Assembly (NCBI RefSeq): GCF_003265705.1
Contig: NW_020312828.1
Coordinates: 58,245,455-58,309,454 of the forward strand
Length of the DNA stretch: 64,000 nt
Source of the DNA: Callorhinus ursinus
Lineage: Eukaryota; Chordata; Mammalia; Carnivora; Otariidae
Direction: 5' to 3'
The stretch's first letter is position 1; each line of letters opens with the position of its first letter. This document shows positions 49,176-61,051 of the stretch, piece after piece. The notes under the pieces were generated by a model that was not told the DNA's origin, searched no databases, and was given only the letters and a program-made list of their open reading frames with translations. The position numbers were made by a program, and so were the translations under genes.

Positions 49176-49278
49176 AAGGCGTATTGAAGTGTTGGATCAC
49201 TATATTGTACTCCTGAAACTACAGTTACACTGTATGTTAGCTAACTGGAATTTAAATAAATAAAAAAGGATTAATGGT
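49176..49278 (+). mobile_element. Very short L1 3' end
   Basis: About 85 bp: gcgtattgaagtgttggatc, actatattgtactcctgaaa, cactgtatgttagctaactg and gaatttaaataaataaaaaa, the carnivore L1 end. Flanks aaatggtga and taatggtgg are a possible weak duplication. Confidence 0.85.
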
Positions 49279-49780
49279 GGAACTAATAAAGGTAGGTATG
49301 AAAAATAATAGGAATGAAAAATAAATAATTAAATTAATATGTAGTAGAAAATCATTTTATTCTGGTTGCCTGTGAAAATGTGATTAGTGAATTTAAGTAT
49401 GATAATTAGTAATTAACTCAGAATTTATTACAGAGAGATAAAGATATCAAGTGTACTAAAGAAAAGGTAGGAGGAACAGAGAAACTATGTACCTACCTTC
49501 CTCTGATAAGTGTTCCAGAGAATGTAAGAAATGTCAATTACGATGATTAAAGAGATAATTGTCAAGTGTTTAGCAGAATTAAGAAAACAGAGAAGAAATG
49601 AATTTCAACTGCAAGATAAATATAAATATAAATAACCAACACGCATAGAAACACTGAAGAAAAACACATGTAAAAGAAGAAAATCTTTTTTAAAAACTGC
49701 GTAAGAGAAAAACAGATTATTTGCAAAGGAAGTTCAAGTAGACTGTAGCAGATGTATTAACAGCAATAGGTTTCATTACC
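49279..49780. other. AT-rich stretch, no recognised feature
   Basis: Rich in A-runs and AATA words. No gene or repeat family recognised. Confidence 0.55.
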
Positions 49781-49920
49781 TAAACAAATATTTATCAAAT
49801 TCTTACTGTTGGCCTGATACTAGTATTCATACCCTGGAGAGAGCTTTGAACAAGAGACAGAAATCCCTGCCCTCATAGAACATATTACATTCTAGTTTGA
49901 GAATAAGAAAATAAGAGAAT
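49781..49920 (-). repeat. L2 3' end remnant, minus strand
   Basis: acaaatatttatcaaattct, cctgatactagtattcatac, gaacaagagacagaaatccc, tgccctcatagaacatatta and cattctagttt is the reverse of the L2 3' end. Confidence 0.7.
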
Positions 49921-50610
49921 ATACAAAAGTTCTAGGTCAAATAACTGAATCTAGCATGTGAAAAATAAACCATTATAAAATGATAGAAAAAAGTAAAGAC
50001 ATTTTCATGCATTTGAAAATGAAGGGAGTTTATGAAAATATTTATTGTCAAGTAATATATAACTCGAGTATAAAGAATACTACAGTATAAAAATGATTCT
50101 ACATTTATAAAATCTATTGAGGACAATATTCAGAGATAAAGAAAAAATATTCATTTCAGCAAATACAGAGAAAAAAATTAAACTACAATGCTTTTCCACG
50201 ATCTTTTCTTAAAAAGGTAATTGCATGGAATCAGTTATACATGCTGGATGAGGCTGAGAAGCTAATCAGAAAACACTCAGGAAGTCTAAAAATTTTGAAA
50301 AGGGGAAGCCATGATCATCCCTAGACTGGAGCATCAAATGGAGGAAATTGGATTAACTGAGCAGAGGGTCTGGTATCAAACTTGCAGAAGCAAAATTTTC
50401 TGGACCAGACAGGAACTGGTCCCATAAAAGCGATCTAGCCAGAGGCATCTTCCAAGCGGTAGAGGAAGGGAATATATTGATATCCTTCCTTCCAGTCTTC
50501 TACCCAGCTAGAAATAGACTGTCATTAGGACTCACAGGAGTCAGCTCCCCTTTCAAACAGGAATGAAAACAAGAAAAAATAAGAAATGTGTCTTGGAGTA
50601 GGCAAAGTAA
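49921..50610. other. No gene recognised
   Basis: 50230-50560 is somewhat GC-richer and has an ERV- or LTR-like feel, but no landmark allowed a family call. Confidence 0.45.
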
Positions 50611-51175
50611 AAAAAAATCCTTACTTTAAGGTACACGATAATGAAGTCTACATTGCTAAAAACCCAAATGTGAATAGTAAAACTTCTAAAGTATTAGATA
50701 AAACATTATGATTGCAATCTTTCCTGGGACAGTTTTTTTTTTTTAAATATAGAACACAGCTATGCAAATTATAAATAAAATATTGATGCATTTTGCTACA
50801 TCACAATTAAAATTTACTTTTCACCCTGACAAAATTTTCAAAAATCATCAGAGGAAACCTTCCAATGTGTCTAATTTCTTATGAATTACTCTCCAGAATA
50901 TATAAAATGCTCAAAATTAATACAAAAAGGTAAATAGCCTAATATATATAAAATATATAACTGGGGAAAAGATATGAAAAATATCTAATGGGCCAATAAG
51001 ATATAAAAACATATTCATACTACAGTGCACAAACCTTTCATGCTCATCAGATTGACATACATCTTAAAACTGAAAACATAAATATTGATAAAAATCCAGA
51101 ACAAAGGAAATGGTCATGAACTGCTCATGGGCAAGTCAGTTGGAATAACTATTATGAACAATTTGTTGGTACTTA
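50611..51175 (+). mobile_element. Old L1 (L1M-type) ORF2 segment
   Basis: Diverged ORF2 text: gtaaaacttctaaagtatta, gattgcaatctttcctggga, ctccagaatatataaaatgc, tcaaaattaatacaaaaagg, ctggggaaaagatatgaaaa, aatgggccaataagatataa and aatggtcatgaactgctcat. It is in ORF2 order and has many stops. Confidence 0.65.
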
Positions 51176-51199
51176 GTGAAGTGAATAAACGTATTGAAG

Positions 51200-51262
51200 T
51201 GAGGCTTAGCTAGATGATGTCAGTCAGTAAGTGGGGAACCTGGATTTGAATTCCATTTATGA
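51200..51262 (-). repeat. MIR-like remnant
   Basis: gctagatgatgtcagtcagt, aagtggggaacctggatttg and aattcca match the reverse of the MIR 'gtggcagagctgggatttgaacccag' segment. Confidence 0.5.
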
Positions 51263-51672
51263 TCTTAAAATCCATAGTCATACTCTTAAAATTTTGATAA
51301 TAAATAATGTAAGAATATTTATTATAAAGGACAGTAAGTTCCAAAATAGTCAATGTTTGACTCATTCAATAAATTTGTTTACCAGGGTAAGAGATTGTGT
51401 AAAAATGGGTAGAATTATTTTTAATAAAGTTTGCATTGAGGCAACTCTGCTAACCAGAAGATACTCTGGTCTACGTGACAGGGACATACATTTTTCCCAG
51501 CCAGTTTCTGAGTATGTATTTTATATGGCATACATCCTCTAATCAGATGTGATGCCTTCCTCATCCTACCCTTTTATGAAGCTTCACTTCCTCCCCATTC
51601 TCCTCATGTCTGCGACTAGGTTTCTTAGATGTTACGGGATTCTTTTTTTTCTTATATTGTTGGTATTTCTAT
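51263..51672. other. No gene recognised
   Basis: The 103-codon frame at 51231-51542 overlaps the MIR-like piece and has no known domain. Confidence 0.5.
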
Positions 51673-51674
51673 TC

Positions 51675-51806
51675 TTTTTTTTATTTTATTATGTTATGTT
51701 AGTCACCATACAATACAACATTAGTTTTTGATGTGGTGATCCACGATCCATTGTTTTCATATAACACCCAGTGCTCCATGCAGTACCCCCTCCCCTCTAA
51801 AACCCC
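51675..51806 (-). mobile_element. Short L1 3' UTR fragment, minus strand
   Basis: ttattttattatgttatgtt, agtcaccatacaatacaaca, ttagtttttgatgtggtgat and cccagtgctccatgcag are the reverse of the carnivore L1 3' UTR, the same type as the plus-strand copies at 37240-37300 and 61400-61460. Confidence 0.88.
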
Positions 51807-53388
51807 GTTTGATTCTTACAACTGTCAGTATTCTTGTCTAAAACTTTAGTTCCCTTTACCTTTATCTTATCTTTTATATTTCTAGCCACATAAATATTTC
51901 TTCCTTCACAAAATCCTTGTTTCTGGTAGAAATGTCTCTTTCTTATTTAAAGATGTGGACACTCTTAACAAAGAAAACGTCTCCCTTCAGATAGTTCCTA
52001 GAAATAGTTAAGGTTTTACGAGATCTTTTTTCAGTGCACCATTTTTTCTGCCTTCTCCCACATCCCATGCTAGTGGAATTGTCTTAAAATCAAAATTATG
52101 CAGAGATAATTTACACAGAAATATCTAACAGGCTTAATTTCTATTAAGAAATTAAGATAATCTGTTTGTCATTAAGTGCCTTGCCTAACATTAATTCACA
52201 TTGACCTCAGCTCTGTAACCTTACCTGGGTTCCTAAATCCTATGGCTTGCAATAAAATATGTGTTAAAATCGTGTCTTATATAAGGATAAAAATTTAACC
52301 AAATGTATTTGCTAACAGTTTTTCAGCTCTGAGATCTGCCATTTTTACTTAACTATAACCATTTGTTGCTACTAATTGTATTATGCAGTGGCTTTGGAAA
52401 AATATTAAGTACACTGATGCTAGACCAACAGTCACTGATCCTACTACAGTACAAGTTTCCAGGTCACCTACATTCATGGTTCTAATCTACTTGCCCAGGA
52501 CATTTACAGATTAATTTCTATAGTAAAAAAAAAAAAAAACTTTAAAATAATTAATATTTAATGTTATATTGTTAAATATCTTCATGAATTATAATATTTG
52601 TTTCAGAGAATTTGAAAAAACCAAGTATCTTCATTTGTAAATATTCATACATGCTGTTGATAGAGAGGGAGAAGGTTAAAAAAAAACCCACTAATTATTA
52701 TCTATTGATTTATAATTGTCATTCAGGAATGTGTAATTCTACTTTAGAAAATTATCTAGAAGAAAGCTCATTTTTAATGCAAAAACTTTACCAAAAACAA
52801 AAACAAAGTACAAATACTATGGTTTATATTTAAATATTTCCTTATGTATAAGAAAAATACTCCTTTAATATGAAATAGCCCATTCTAAGGACAATTCATT
52901 TTCATGTTAAGGGTTGCCACATTATATGTTTATTTAACCTTAAATTGGATTAGCCCCCTAAATGTTGTAAATATCATCTTATCCTCATGTCATGAATCTG
53001 AAGGTAAGCTGACCTCCTGTAATATGAGATTGCTTCAGTGCCAACAAGAATGAGTTCCCTGTGGTGAGCATTTGGCTCATGACAGACTTGTTTTCTGTGG
53101 ATTCTGTGGATTCTTAGCAGGGTAGGAAGCAATGGGAACAGATAGAACCATCCCAGCTGACAAGAAACACACTCTATATAATTTGATGTTCAGTAGAAAG
53201 ATGAACTTTAGTCATTTTTTCCCACATGAAATATAATTACATCACATAATTGAAGAATGTCTACTTCTGTCACCTCGGTGATAATAAATATGTCTCTTGA
53301 AATTGGTAAATGGAAGAAGAATAAATGAATGATGGGCCTATTTGGTAACTTTTTCAAAGAAAAAGTTCTGATTTAAATGTACATTTCT
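51807..53388. other. AT-rich stretch, no gene recognised
   Basis: Nothing recognised apart from an A run at about 52525-52540. The frame at 52612-52833 (73 codons) is Lys- and Tyr-rich, AT-driven and without a domain. Confidence 0.55.
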
Positions 53389-53857
53389 ATTACAAAGTTG
53401 TTTTTTTTCTTTTTAAAATTTTTATTTAAGTTCTACTTAGTTAACATATAGTGTATTATTAGTGTCAGGGGTAGAATTTAGTGATCCATCAGTTGCGTAT
53501 AACACCCAGTGCTCATTACATAAAGTGCCCTCCTTAATGCCCATCACCTATTTAACTCATCCCCGACCCACGTCCAGCACCCCTCAGTTTGTTGTCTATA
53601 GTTAAGAGTCTGTTTTCTGGTTTGTCTCTCTTTTGTCCCCCCTCAACCCTAATACTAACCCATTTAGCCCATCCCCCACCTACCCCCTCCATCAACCCTC
53701 AGTTTGTTCCGTATCCTTAAGGGTCTCTTATGGTTTGTTTCTCTCTCTCTCCCTCTCTCCTTTTTCTCCCCTTCCCATATGTTCCTCTTTTTTGTTTCTT
53801 AAATTCCACATATGACTGAAATCTTACCGTATTTGTCTTTCTCTCCATTGCAAAGTT
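53387..53857 (-). mobile_element. 5'-truncated L1 3' UTR, about 450 bp
   Basis: The insert is about 53400-53846: T run, aagttctacttagttaacat, aacacccagtgctcattaca, cccatcacctatttaactca, ccctcagtttgttgtctata, and again ccctcagtttgttccgtatc further on, then ttaaattccacatatgactg. The 3' UTR holds two degenerate copies of the pyrimidine-rich block, as is usual in carnivore L1. attacaaagtt (53389-53399) matches attgcaaagtt (53847-53857) at 10 of 11. Confidence 0.92.
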
Positions 53858-55239
53858 TTAATACATATTCAAAATGAGTATATATTATGATGTCCACTAA
53901 AAATACAACTGGGGACCTCCAGATTCATAAACAAATTTTTTAATGATTGGACAATTTGACCTTCATAAAACATTAAAAGCATTAATCAGTACATTGCCCT
54001 AAATAATTATTTAAATTGATCTTTGGCCTACTAAGGAGGTTTTTTATTTGCTTTTTGTTTTATTTTGTTTTTAGGTTTACTTGTGGCTTGATTTTAAAAA
54101 GTATAGCCTGTTTTGAACTTGTAAGTGTAGTTTCTTCTCTAAATTAATTTTGTAGAATTTGGAATATTTTCCTATAGATGTAACATTGTAAATATATGTT
54201 GTTATTTACAAAACTTAACTCTCCAAAGCCAATGTATTTAAAATACCACTGAATTATTGGAATGATAGATTTAATCTCAGTTCTGGTGTCTGTACAGATA
54301 TGAAGTAAAAGAGAGCAGAAGATGGGGAAGGGATGTTTGCTTCTTCTTCCCCACCCCCTTTCCTAGGGCAGCAATGACACTAGAAAACTTCTCCTTCATT
54401 TTTTTTACTTTTATCTTGTGGATGTTGTTTTACTACTGCTGTTGTTGTTATTTTAATGTGATTCTAGTCTTTGACTGATTTTCCTCTCCCACCCAGCTTC
54501 AACTCTTTTCACTTCTTGTGATATCTTTGCCAAACTGTCCATGACCCAATACCCTGGCAGCACAATACAAAATCTACCATCTACTCCAAAGTGCTCTAAT
54601 CTTCCAAATTATGTATATCATCTTCCTCTCAGAACAAAAATCCCATTACCGTTAGGCAAATTTGGAATTAAAAATGGTCTGCCTGAAATTAATTCCAGAT
54701 CAAAGAGAGAGGGATTTTAATCCCTTAAACTTTCCAGGGGTATTTTCTCTTTAAAAAAAACCCTATTAAAAAAAAAAAAAACCTTATCTAGCCCATTGAT
54801 TTTCTAAATATTAATATATTTCAGAGACTCTAATATCAATGATGTAACTATGGTCAAGGAGTCTTGGGAGAGTAATTTATCACCATCAACAGCATCAGAA
54901 AGCAGCCCAGGCTCTTTGAATCCTGTTCCTAAGGGGGCCCTCCCTAAGCTCTTCTTGGTTTTTATGGATTTGTCTACTGCACTTGGCACTGGAAGCAAAA
55001 GATGTTGATTATACAGGGGCACAGGGATTCTTTTGGGAGCAAACAGATATTTAGGGCAGTCAATCAGGGAAAATAACTGCAGGGGCCCAAGAGCAAGAGG
55101 TCGTGGGAGAACAAGAGGCAGATGGCATTAATTTGCATCCTGACTGGTGGTTTGAAGAAATACTATTTACACATATAAATAGGAGTTTCATCAGGGAATT
55201 AAGGCTCTTTCACAGCTAGTTATTAAATGTTTATTTCAA
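53858..55239. other. No gene recognised
   Basis: Checked on both strands. The 72-codon minus frame at 54804-55022 has no known domain. A runs lie near 54752-54781. The part at 54880-55110 is somewhat GC-richer. Confidence 0.5.
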
Positions 55240-55384
55240 TCATTCATTCAATCACTCATTCAACAATTATTTATCAAGCTCCTCTTGTGTGGTGTGCACT
55301 GAGGATATAAAGGTGTTTAACACAGATACAGTCTGACTTTCAGAGATCACAGAATCTAACAGAAAAGGCAGATAATGGAACAGT
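55240..55384 (-). repeat. L2 3' end remnant, minus strand
   Basis: cattcattcaatcactcatt, caacaattatttatcaagct, gtgtgcactgaggatataaa and ctgactttcagagatcacag are the reverse of the L2 3' end. Confidence 0.7.
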
Positions 55385-55497
55385 TTTTTTAACAAACATT
55401 CTTATTTTGAATCATTTTAGATTTACAGGAAAAATGCAACCACAGTATAGAGAGTTTTCCATATGTTGCATACCCCACTTCTCCTATTATTTTTACA

Positions 55498-55500
55498 TAT

Positions 55501-55535
<35 letters not shown>

Positions 55536-55928
55536 TTTTAGAGAGGAAGCAGGGGAGGGCAAAGGGAGAGGGAAAGGAAGAATTTTAAGTAAGCTTCACA
55601 CCCAGCATGGAGCCCAATGCGGAGTTCTATCTCATGACCCTGAGGTCATGACCTGAGCTGAAATCGAGTCAGAAGCTTGGGACACCTGGGTAGCTCAGTC
55701 AGTCAACCATCTGCCTTTGGCTCAGGTCATGATCCCAGGGTGCTGGGATCTAGTCCTGCATCGGGCTCCCTGCTGAGCGGGGAGCCTGCTTCTCCCTCTG
55801 CCTGCCACTCCCCCTGCTTGTGCTCCTGCTCTCTCACTCTCTCTCTCTCTGGCAAATAAATAGACAAAATCTTAAAAAAAAAAAAAAAAAGGTCAGAGGC
55901 TTAACCAACTGAACCACTCAGACACCCC
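55498..55928 (-). mobile_element. Old CAN-SINE, minus strand, split by another SINE
   Basis: Pieces at 55498-55667 and 55903-55928. The first starts with a long (TTTA)n tail (about ten units), then the GA-rich stretch, agcatggagcccaatgcgga and aggtcatgacctgagctga. The second is the head cttaaccaactgaaccactc. The plus-strand SINE at 55679-55891 separates them. Confidence 0.9.
55668..55902 (+). mobile_element. CAN-SINE inserted into another SINE
   Basis: The body is about 55679-55891: ggacacctgggtagctcagt head, gatcccagggtgctgggatc, gcatcgggctccctgctgag, a CT-rich stretch and an A tail. gtcagaagctt (55668-55678) and gtcagaggctt (55892-55902) match at 10 of 11; the duplicated bases belong to the older SINE. 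Confidence 0.95.
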
Positions 55929-55934
55929 TTCTTT

Positions 55935-56134
55935 TATTATATTTTTTAAAGATTTTATTTATTTATTTGACAGAGAGAGACATGGCGGGGGCGGGAACAC
56001 AGGCAGGGGGAGTGGGAGAGGAAGCGGGCTTCCCGCTGAGCAGGGAGCCAGATGCGGGGCTCGATCCCAGGACCCTGGGTTCGACGACCTGATCCGAACG
56101 CTGCTGCTTAACCGCTGAGCCACCCAGGTGCCCC
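55935..56134 (-). mobile_element. CAN-SINE, minus strand, third of the nest
   Basis: The body is about 55941-56134: aaagattttatttatttatt tail, GA-rich stretch, cttcccgctgagcagggagc, gcggggctcgatcccaggac, head gctgagccacccaggtgccc. Close to consensus except a small change near 56088-56108. The target-site duplication is not clear. Confidence 0.95.
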
Positions 56135-56645
56135 TCTTTTTCTGTTAATATCTTATGTTAGCATGGTGCATTTGTCCTAATGGACCAATGTGGAGACATT
56201 GTTAACTAAGGTCCTTAATTTATTTGTATTTTCTTAGATGTTACCTGATGTCTTGTTTCACATGTCCTTGGGGTCCTCTTGGCTGTGAGAATTTCTCAGA
56301 CTTTTCTTATTTTTGATGACCTTGATTGTTTTGATGAATAACAGTCAGATATTTTGTAAGAGTCTCTATATTAGGATTTGTCTTATGCTTTTTTGTTCAT
56401 AATTATCCAGGGGTAAGGGTTTTAGGAAACAAGACCATAGAGATGAAGTGCCATTTTTATCACATGGTATGAAGGGAACACACTATTAGCATGACTTATT
56501 ACTGTGGATGTTAACCTTAAACACTTCACTGAGGTAGTGTTTGCTAGATTTCTTCAGGGTAATGTGAATTTTTTTTTCACCTTTCTTTACTGTAACTCTT
56601 TAGAAGGAAATGACTATAAACAGGTTTTTAACTACAAAGTGGGGA

Positions 56646-58692
56646 GAGTGCAAAGGAGGAAGGTACAAGGAGTTGTGAAAATATGTTAAGGGATGAAATA
56701 ACATAATCAGTGGCAACAAGAAACTCTCTCATTAAGAAATGATGCTTAAGTGATATCCAAAGGATGGAAATTAATTAGTCAAAAGAAGTATGAGATAGAG
56801 GGATAGAAGAGGTATGCAATTATGTTTAACATTTTTAATATTTCTTGTCCCTCTTGAATAAGCTAATGATCACTGCAATTTATAAAATGTTATTATTTAA
56901 GGTGAACTCAAGCCCCAAATCCATATGAATAGTTTTATATCAAAAATAATTCGTATAATGAGTTATTTATCTAAATAGAATATTGTTTCAAGTAGCTAAA
57001 GATAAACTTATACAATGTCTATAATTTGTTTTATACATTATCTCTCATTTCACAACAAAATTTCTTTTTCTAACTTTTATTTACCACAGCCTTTGGGAAC
57101 TCAAGCAAGTTACTATAAGTTATTGGCAAGTGTTGCTTCTCAGGTTTATCTATTCTTCATACTATCTTAGAGGCAGGTATTAACCATGGTGTTTTGATAG
57201 ACTGATAATTACTAGGAAGGGAAAATGATCAATGTTGTACAAATGGAGTGGGTGTTGGAGGTGAGTGTGGCTTGAATCCATTGTTCTAGTTCATCCTTAT
57301 TTAACTCTTGTAAAGCAGAGGGATGAATACATTGGACAAATACAAATGAGAAATGAGTAATTGTCAGAATTTGCAATGGTTCTATCATTCAGCAGATATT
57401 ATTCAGAGCCTACTATGGAGTAGGCATAGTTTTATTTATTGGAATTAATATGATGAGCATAATCAGACATAGTCCAAGTAGCTTTAATGTTCTAAATACA
57501 AATATACCTCAAGGCCTTGGTTTTCACATTCTACTACTTAGTTTAAGTAGTAGAATACATTTACAGTAAATATAAAGTGTTCAAGATATGACATTAACAA
57601 AAGAACCTATGCATTCTTAAGTCAGTAAGACTAAACAGGATCACTTTGCACATACCTTAGAAAGCTACATTCTTTGAGAATATAAGGGAAGATTTGTGCA
57701 GAAAAGAAATTATACTGGGATATAAGAGGTTTTCTTAAAATGTTATCCTCTAAAACCTGCTTCAGAAATAATTGGGCTGGCATATGATGTGAAAGATAAT
57801 AAAACAGAGAGAGAGAAAGATGGAATCCCAACAATCATAAAGAATAAGGATTTCTGAGGGCTAGGGCTGAGAACTGGCATTTTGAACAAGTTTACCAGGT
57901 GATCACAAAAGCACTAAATCTTGAGATCCCTACACTGAATCTCAAAATATAGCAAACCAAGAGAGAAGAAAAAAGGAGAGAAAAAAGAGAGAGTGAAAAG
58001 GTAGAAACAAAAAAAAAAATGTATGCTATTAATTTATAGGCATACACAGAGCTCTCAAATATTTAAGAAGCAGTCAGAAAAGTACTTTTTATAACAATAG
58101 TAAATGTGTTTATGTCTCCTAAAATGGTATAAATGTATATTAAATCACTGGAAGAATGGAGATATGTACACTCAGTGGTCAAAGGCATAGGTTTGCTCTG
58201 GGAAATGGTGAGGAAACCAGAGAAGATATTGAAATATGATAAAAATAAACTATTTTCTGAAAACAGTAGATGTTTAAATATGTACAAATCATTATAGGAA
58301 AAAATATTGCTTCAAAGGCTTTCATAAACATCAAATCCTGAGGGGGCTGTTAATGTGTGATTCTTCACAGAAACTGCCATGTATGCACACAATTTGTCTT
58401 TCTTGATACTCAGTTTTCTACCCACCGTCTTTTCCTTCAGACTCATGATGCTTATGTTAAAATTCAAACTTTATGAGAGAACTGGTTAGGCCCATTTAAA
58501 CTCCACATGCCTGTTTATTCCCATGGTTAGTCTGCTGTGCTGACTCTTGTCAGGGCCTTCCCATTTTGCTTTATTTCTCCCTCCCAATGATCTGATCCAT
58601 TGCATCCTTTCTGCTTTCCAAATGAGAGCTCTTGGCCCTGGCCTGGAGGCTGGGCCTCAGCTGTCCCTTGAAGTCCATCCTTAACTTGTGTC
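56646..58692. other. No gene recognised; L2 trace
   Basis: An L2 3' end on the minus strand lies at about 57385-57500. Open frames at 57631-57834 and 58063-58287 (minus) have no domain. A GA-rich piece lies at 57960-57995. Confidence 0.5.
57385..57500 (-). repeat. L2 3' end remnant
   Basis: ctatcattcagcagatatta, ttcagagcctactatggagt and aggcatagttttatttattg are the reverse of the L2 end. Confidence 0.6.
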
Positions 58693-58927
58693 AGAAGCAT
58701 TTATGGGAGTTCTAGGGCACCTGGGTGGCTCAGATGGTTAGGCATCTGCCTTCGGCTCGGGTCGTGATCTCCAGGTCCTGGGATTGGACCCCATGTTGGG
58801 CTCCCAGCTCAGTGGGGAGTCTGCTTCTCCCTCTGCCTCTTCCCATGCTTGTGCTCTCTCTGTCTCTCTATCTTAAATGAATGAATAAAATCTTTAAAAA
58901 AAGAAGCAGCAGCATTTATGGGGTTCT
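58693..58927 (+). mobile_element. CAN-SINE with near-perfect target-site duplication
   Basis: The body is about 58714-58907: agggcacctgggtggctcag head, ttcggctcgggtcgtgatct, a shorter CT region and an atgaatgaataaaatcttta tail. agcatttatgggagttct (58696-58713) matches agcatttatggggttct (58911-58927) with one deletion. Confidence 0.94.
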
Positions 58928-58967
58928 GGTTCTGAATCAATTACATGCTGCTCTAGTCTGATATTCT

Positions 58968-59060
58968 CATTCTTTCAACAAGCAATTATTGAGCATTAAC
59001 TGTGGCAGATTTTGAGATCAGAACTAGAGATGAAGGTATCTAATTCCCAGCTGTACCTGG
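58968..59060 (-). repeat. L2 3' end remnant
   Basis: attctttcaacaagcaatta, ttgagcattaactgtggcag and agaactagagatgaaggtat follow the reverse of the L2 end. Confidence 0.55.
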
Positions 59061-59781
59061 AAGAATAATTTAGCTTCGATAAACCTCATATTCTTCAAAA
59101 AAACAGAGGTAATATGCAACATTGTAAGACTTAGTGAAAATTACATAAAATAATAAATGTAAAGTGTTTAAGATATGACATTAACAAGACACCGAGAAGC
59201 AGTGGAGGCTATTATTATTATTACCACAAAGTAAAAATATTAGAGATTTGCAGTTCTAGTGAATGTTTTTCTATGTTATCACAGTAGCTCTGAATCAATT
59301 TATTCCATAATTCCTGTTTCCTGTTTTTAAAACTCTTTCAGAAAAAGAGTCTCTCTAGGATTCAAGCTTAGCTTGACCACTGACTCTCATGAAGAACTGT
59401 AATCAAAATCAGATTATATTTATATGATTAAAACTATGATAATTTCAGTGAGTGTGCCCTAACAGAGCCACATGGTCCGGGGACCATCTATAATAGACTT
59501 AGTTGAAGGTAGTTCAACTATACTAGAAATAATGACTCAAAGTCTCTCAAAATAGAACATGAGTTTGTGAATTTATAAAAGTTAATCAGCTGTGAATGTT
59601 TATGCACCATTATATATTGAATTTGCATGCCTGACTCTGTGTCTAGCCATCACCTATAGCAAGGTTGAACTCCAGAATCAACAAATAATTGGTGGACAAA
59701 ACTAGAATCCAGGTTTCTAATTTCTAAAATAGTGCTATTTTCCCAGCTCCATACTACCTTTCAAAAGAAATTATTCCTGAT
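59061..59781. other. No recognised feature
   Basis: AT-rich intergenic DNA. No gene or repeat landmark. Confidence 0.55.
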
Positions 59782-60106
59782 ACAGAAATTTCTTTTTTTT
59801 TCCAAAGATGTGTTCATTTATTTTAGAGAGAGAGGGAAAGAGGGTGAAAGGGAGAGAGAGAGCATGAGCAGGGGGAGTGGTAGAGGGAGAGGAGAGATAG
59901 AGCATCTCAAGCAGGCTCCCCACTGAGTGTGGAGCCCCACGCACAGGGCTCAACATGGAGCCCCACATGGGGCTCAAGGTGGGGCTGGATGCAGGGCTCG
60001 AAGCAGGGCTCAGTCCAGTGACCATGAAATCATGACCTGAGCTGAAATCAAGAATTGGAAGCTTAACTGACTGAGCCACCTGTGTGCCCCCCGACAACAG
60101 AATTTT
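59782..60106 (-). mobile_element. CAN-SINE with internally expanded middle
   Basis: The body is about 59792-60090, roughly 100 bp longer than the others. Between the gcaggctccccactgagtgt block and the head, the words ggagccccac and gggctca/gggctcg recur several times (about 59930-60012), a tandem expansion of a short unit. The head is tgactgagccacctgtgtgc. acagaaattt (59782-59791) and acagaatttt (60097-60106) are a probable duplication. Confidence 0.9.
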
Positions 60107-60603
60107 TTAAAGATAGTCACACTGTGATATTTTAGGGATACTTACTGCAGAAATCCTGAGAACTTTGTCTTGTGAACTTCATCATTTTAGACAGGATCAA
60201 AAGTAGGATGAAGGGGGTAAGGCACTTTCCTCAGGTACACAATTTAAAGGGACACTAAAAAACCTCAATAATTCAGATAAATAACATTTCAATGCAGTAT
60301 TTTTAAAAAATCAAAGTTAATGCAAAAAAAATGAACAAAATGAACAAAATATCAAAACTTTAGATAAAAGCATGACCAGCCAGGGTTATTGATTTTTCCT
60401 TTTGACCTAGATTCTAATATGGCTTAACATCACACTGATTCTAGAAACACATATCAATTAAAACTGTTCTATTACTTTGGGGATATAGGTATAAAAAGAG
60501 AGCCTCTTTTCCATGATCTATTTAAAAAGCTGTTGAGAGACAGACAGTTCAACACAACACAACTGAAAAGATCTTTACTGTATCTTACGTACTTAAGAAC
60601 ACC
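60107..60603. other. No recognised feature
   Basis: AT-rich with A runs near 60302-60350. No gene. Confidence 0.55.
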
Positions 60604-60993
60604 TGTTATAGACTGAATTATATTTACCCCAAATTCTTACATTGAATCCCTAACCTCAGCACCTTAGAACGTGACAGTAGTTGGAAATAGAGCCATTAAA
60701 ACTTGATTAAGCTAAAATGAAGCCCTTCTGATGGGCCTTCATCCAACATGACTGATGTCCGCATAAGGGGAGGAGAGTAGGACAAGGGGAGAGGCACCAG
60801 GATTCTGTGCACACAAAGAAGAGGGCACGTGAGAACACGATGGTAGGGCATCCACCTGCAGGCGCAGGAGAGAGGCCTCAGGAGAAACTTAATCTGCTGG
60901 TGCCTTGATCTTGAACTTCTAGGCTCCAGAACTGTGAAAAAATAAATTTCAGTGGTTTAAGCTATTATTATGACAGCGCAAGCCGACTAATAA
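60604..60993 (+). mobile_element. MaLR-like solo LTR
   Basis: Starts TGTTATAGACTGAATTATAT, then ccaaattcttacattgaatc, gtgacagtagttggaaatag, ggccttcatccaacatgact, ggcctcaggagaaacttaat, tgccttgatcttgaacttct, aggctccagaactgtgaaaa, aataaatttcagtggtttaa and gacagcgcaagccgactaat. It contains an AATAAA word. This is the usual order of a mammalian MaLR LTR (MLT1-like). No internal region was found. Confidence 0.75.
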
Positions 60994-61051
60994 ATTGCCT
61001 GTTTGTGTGGTGCTGGTAGTGGTCCTACTCCTATCATTAGACCTTTTTTGA

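Larger units (their letters stand above)
55385..56645 (-). mobile_element. Old L1 (L1M-type) 3' part, split by three SINEs
   Basis: Parts at 55385-55497 and 56144-56645 belong together. tagatttacaggaaaaatgc, aaccacagtatagagagttt, gttagcatggtgcatttgtc, tggggtcctcttggctgtga, gaatttctcagacttttctt, gatgaccttgattgttttga, aaagtgccatttttatc-type text and ttactgtggatgttaacctt are the known reverse L1M 3' region. 650 bp of SINE sequence lies between them. Confidence 0.85.
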
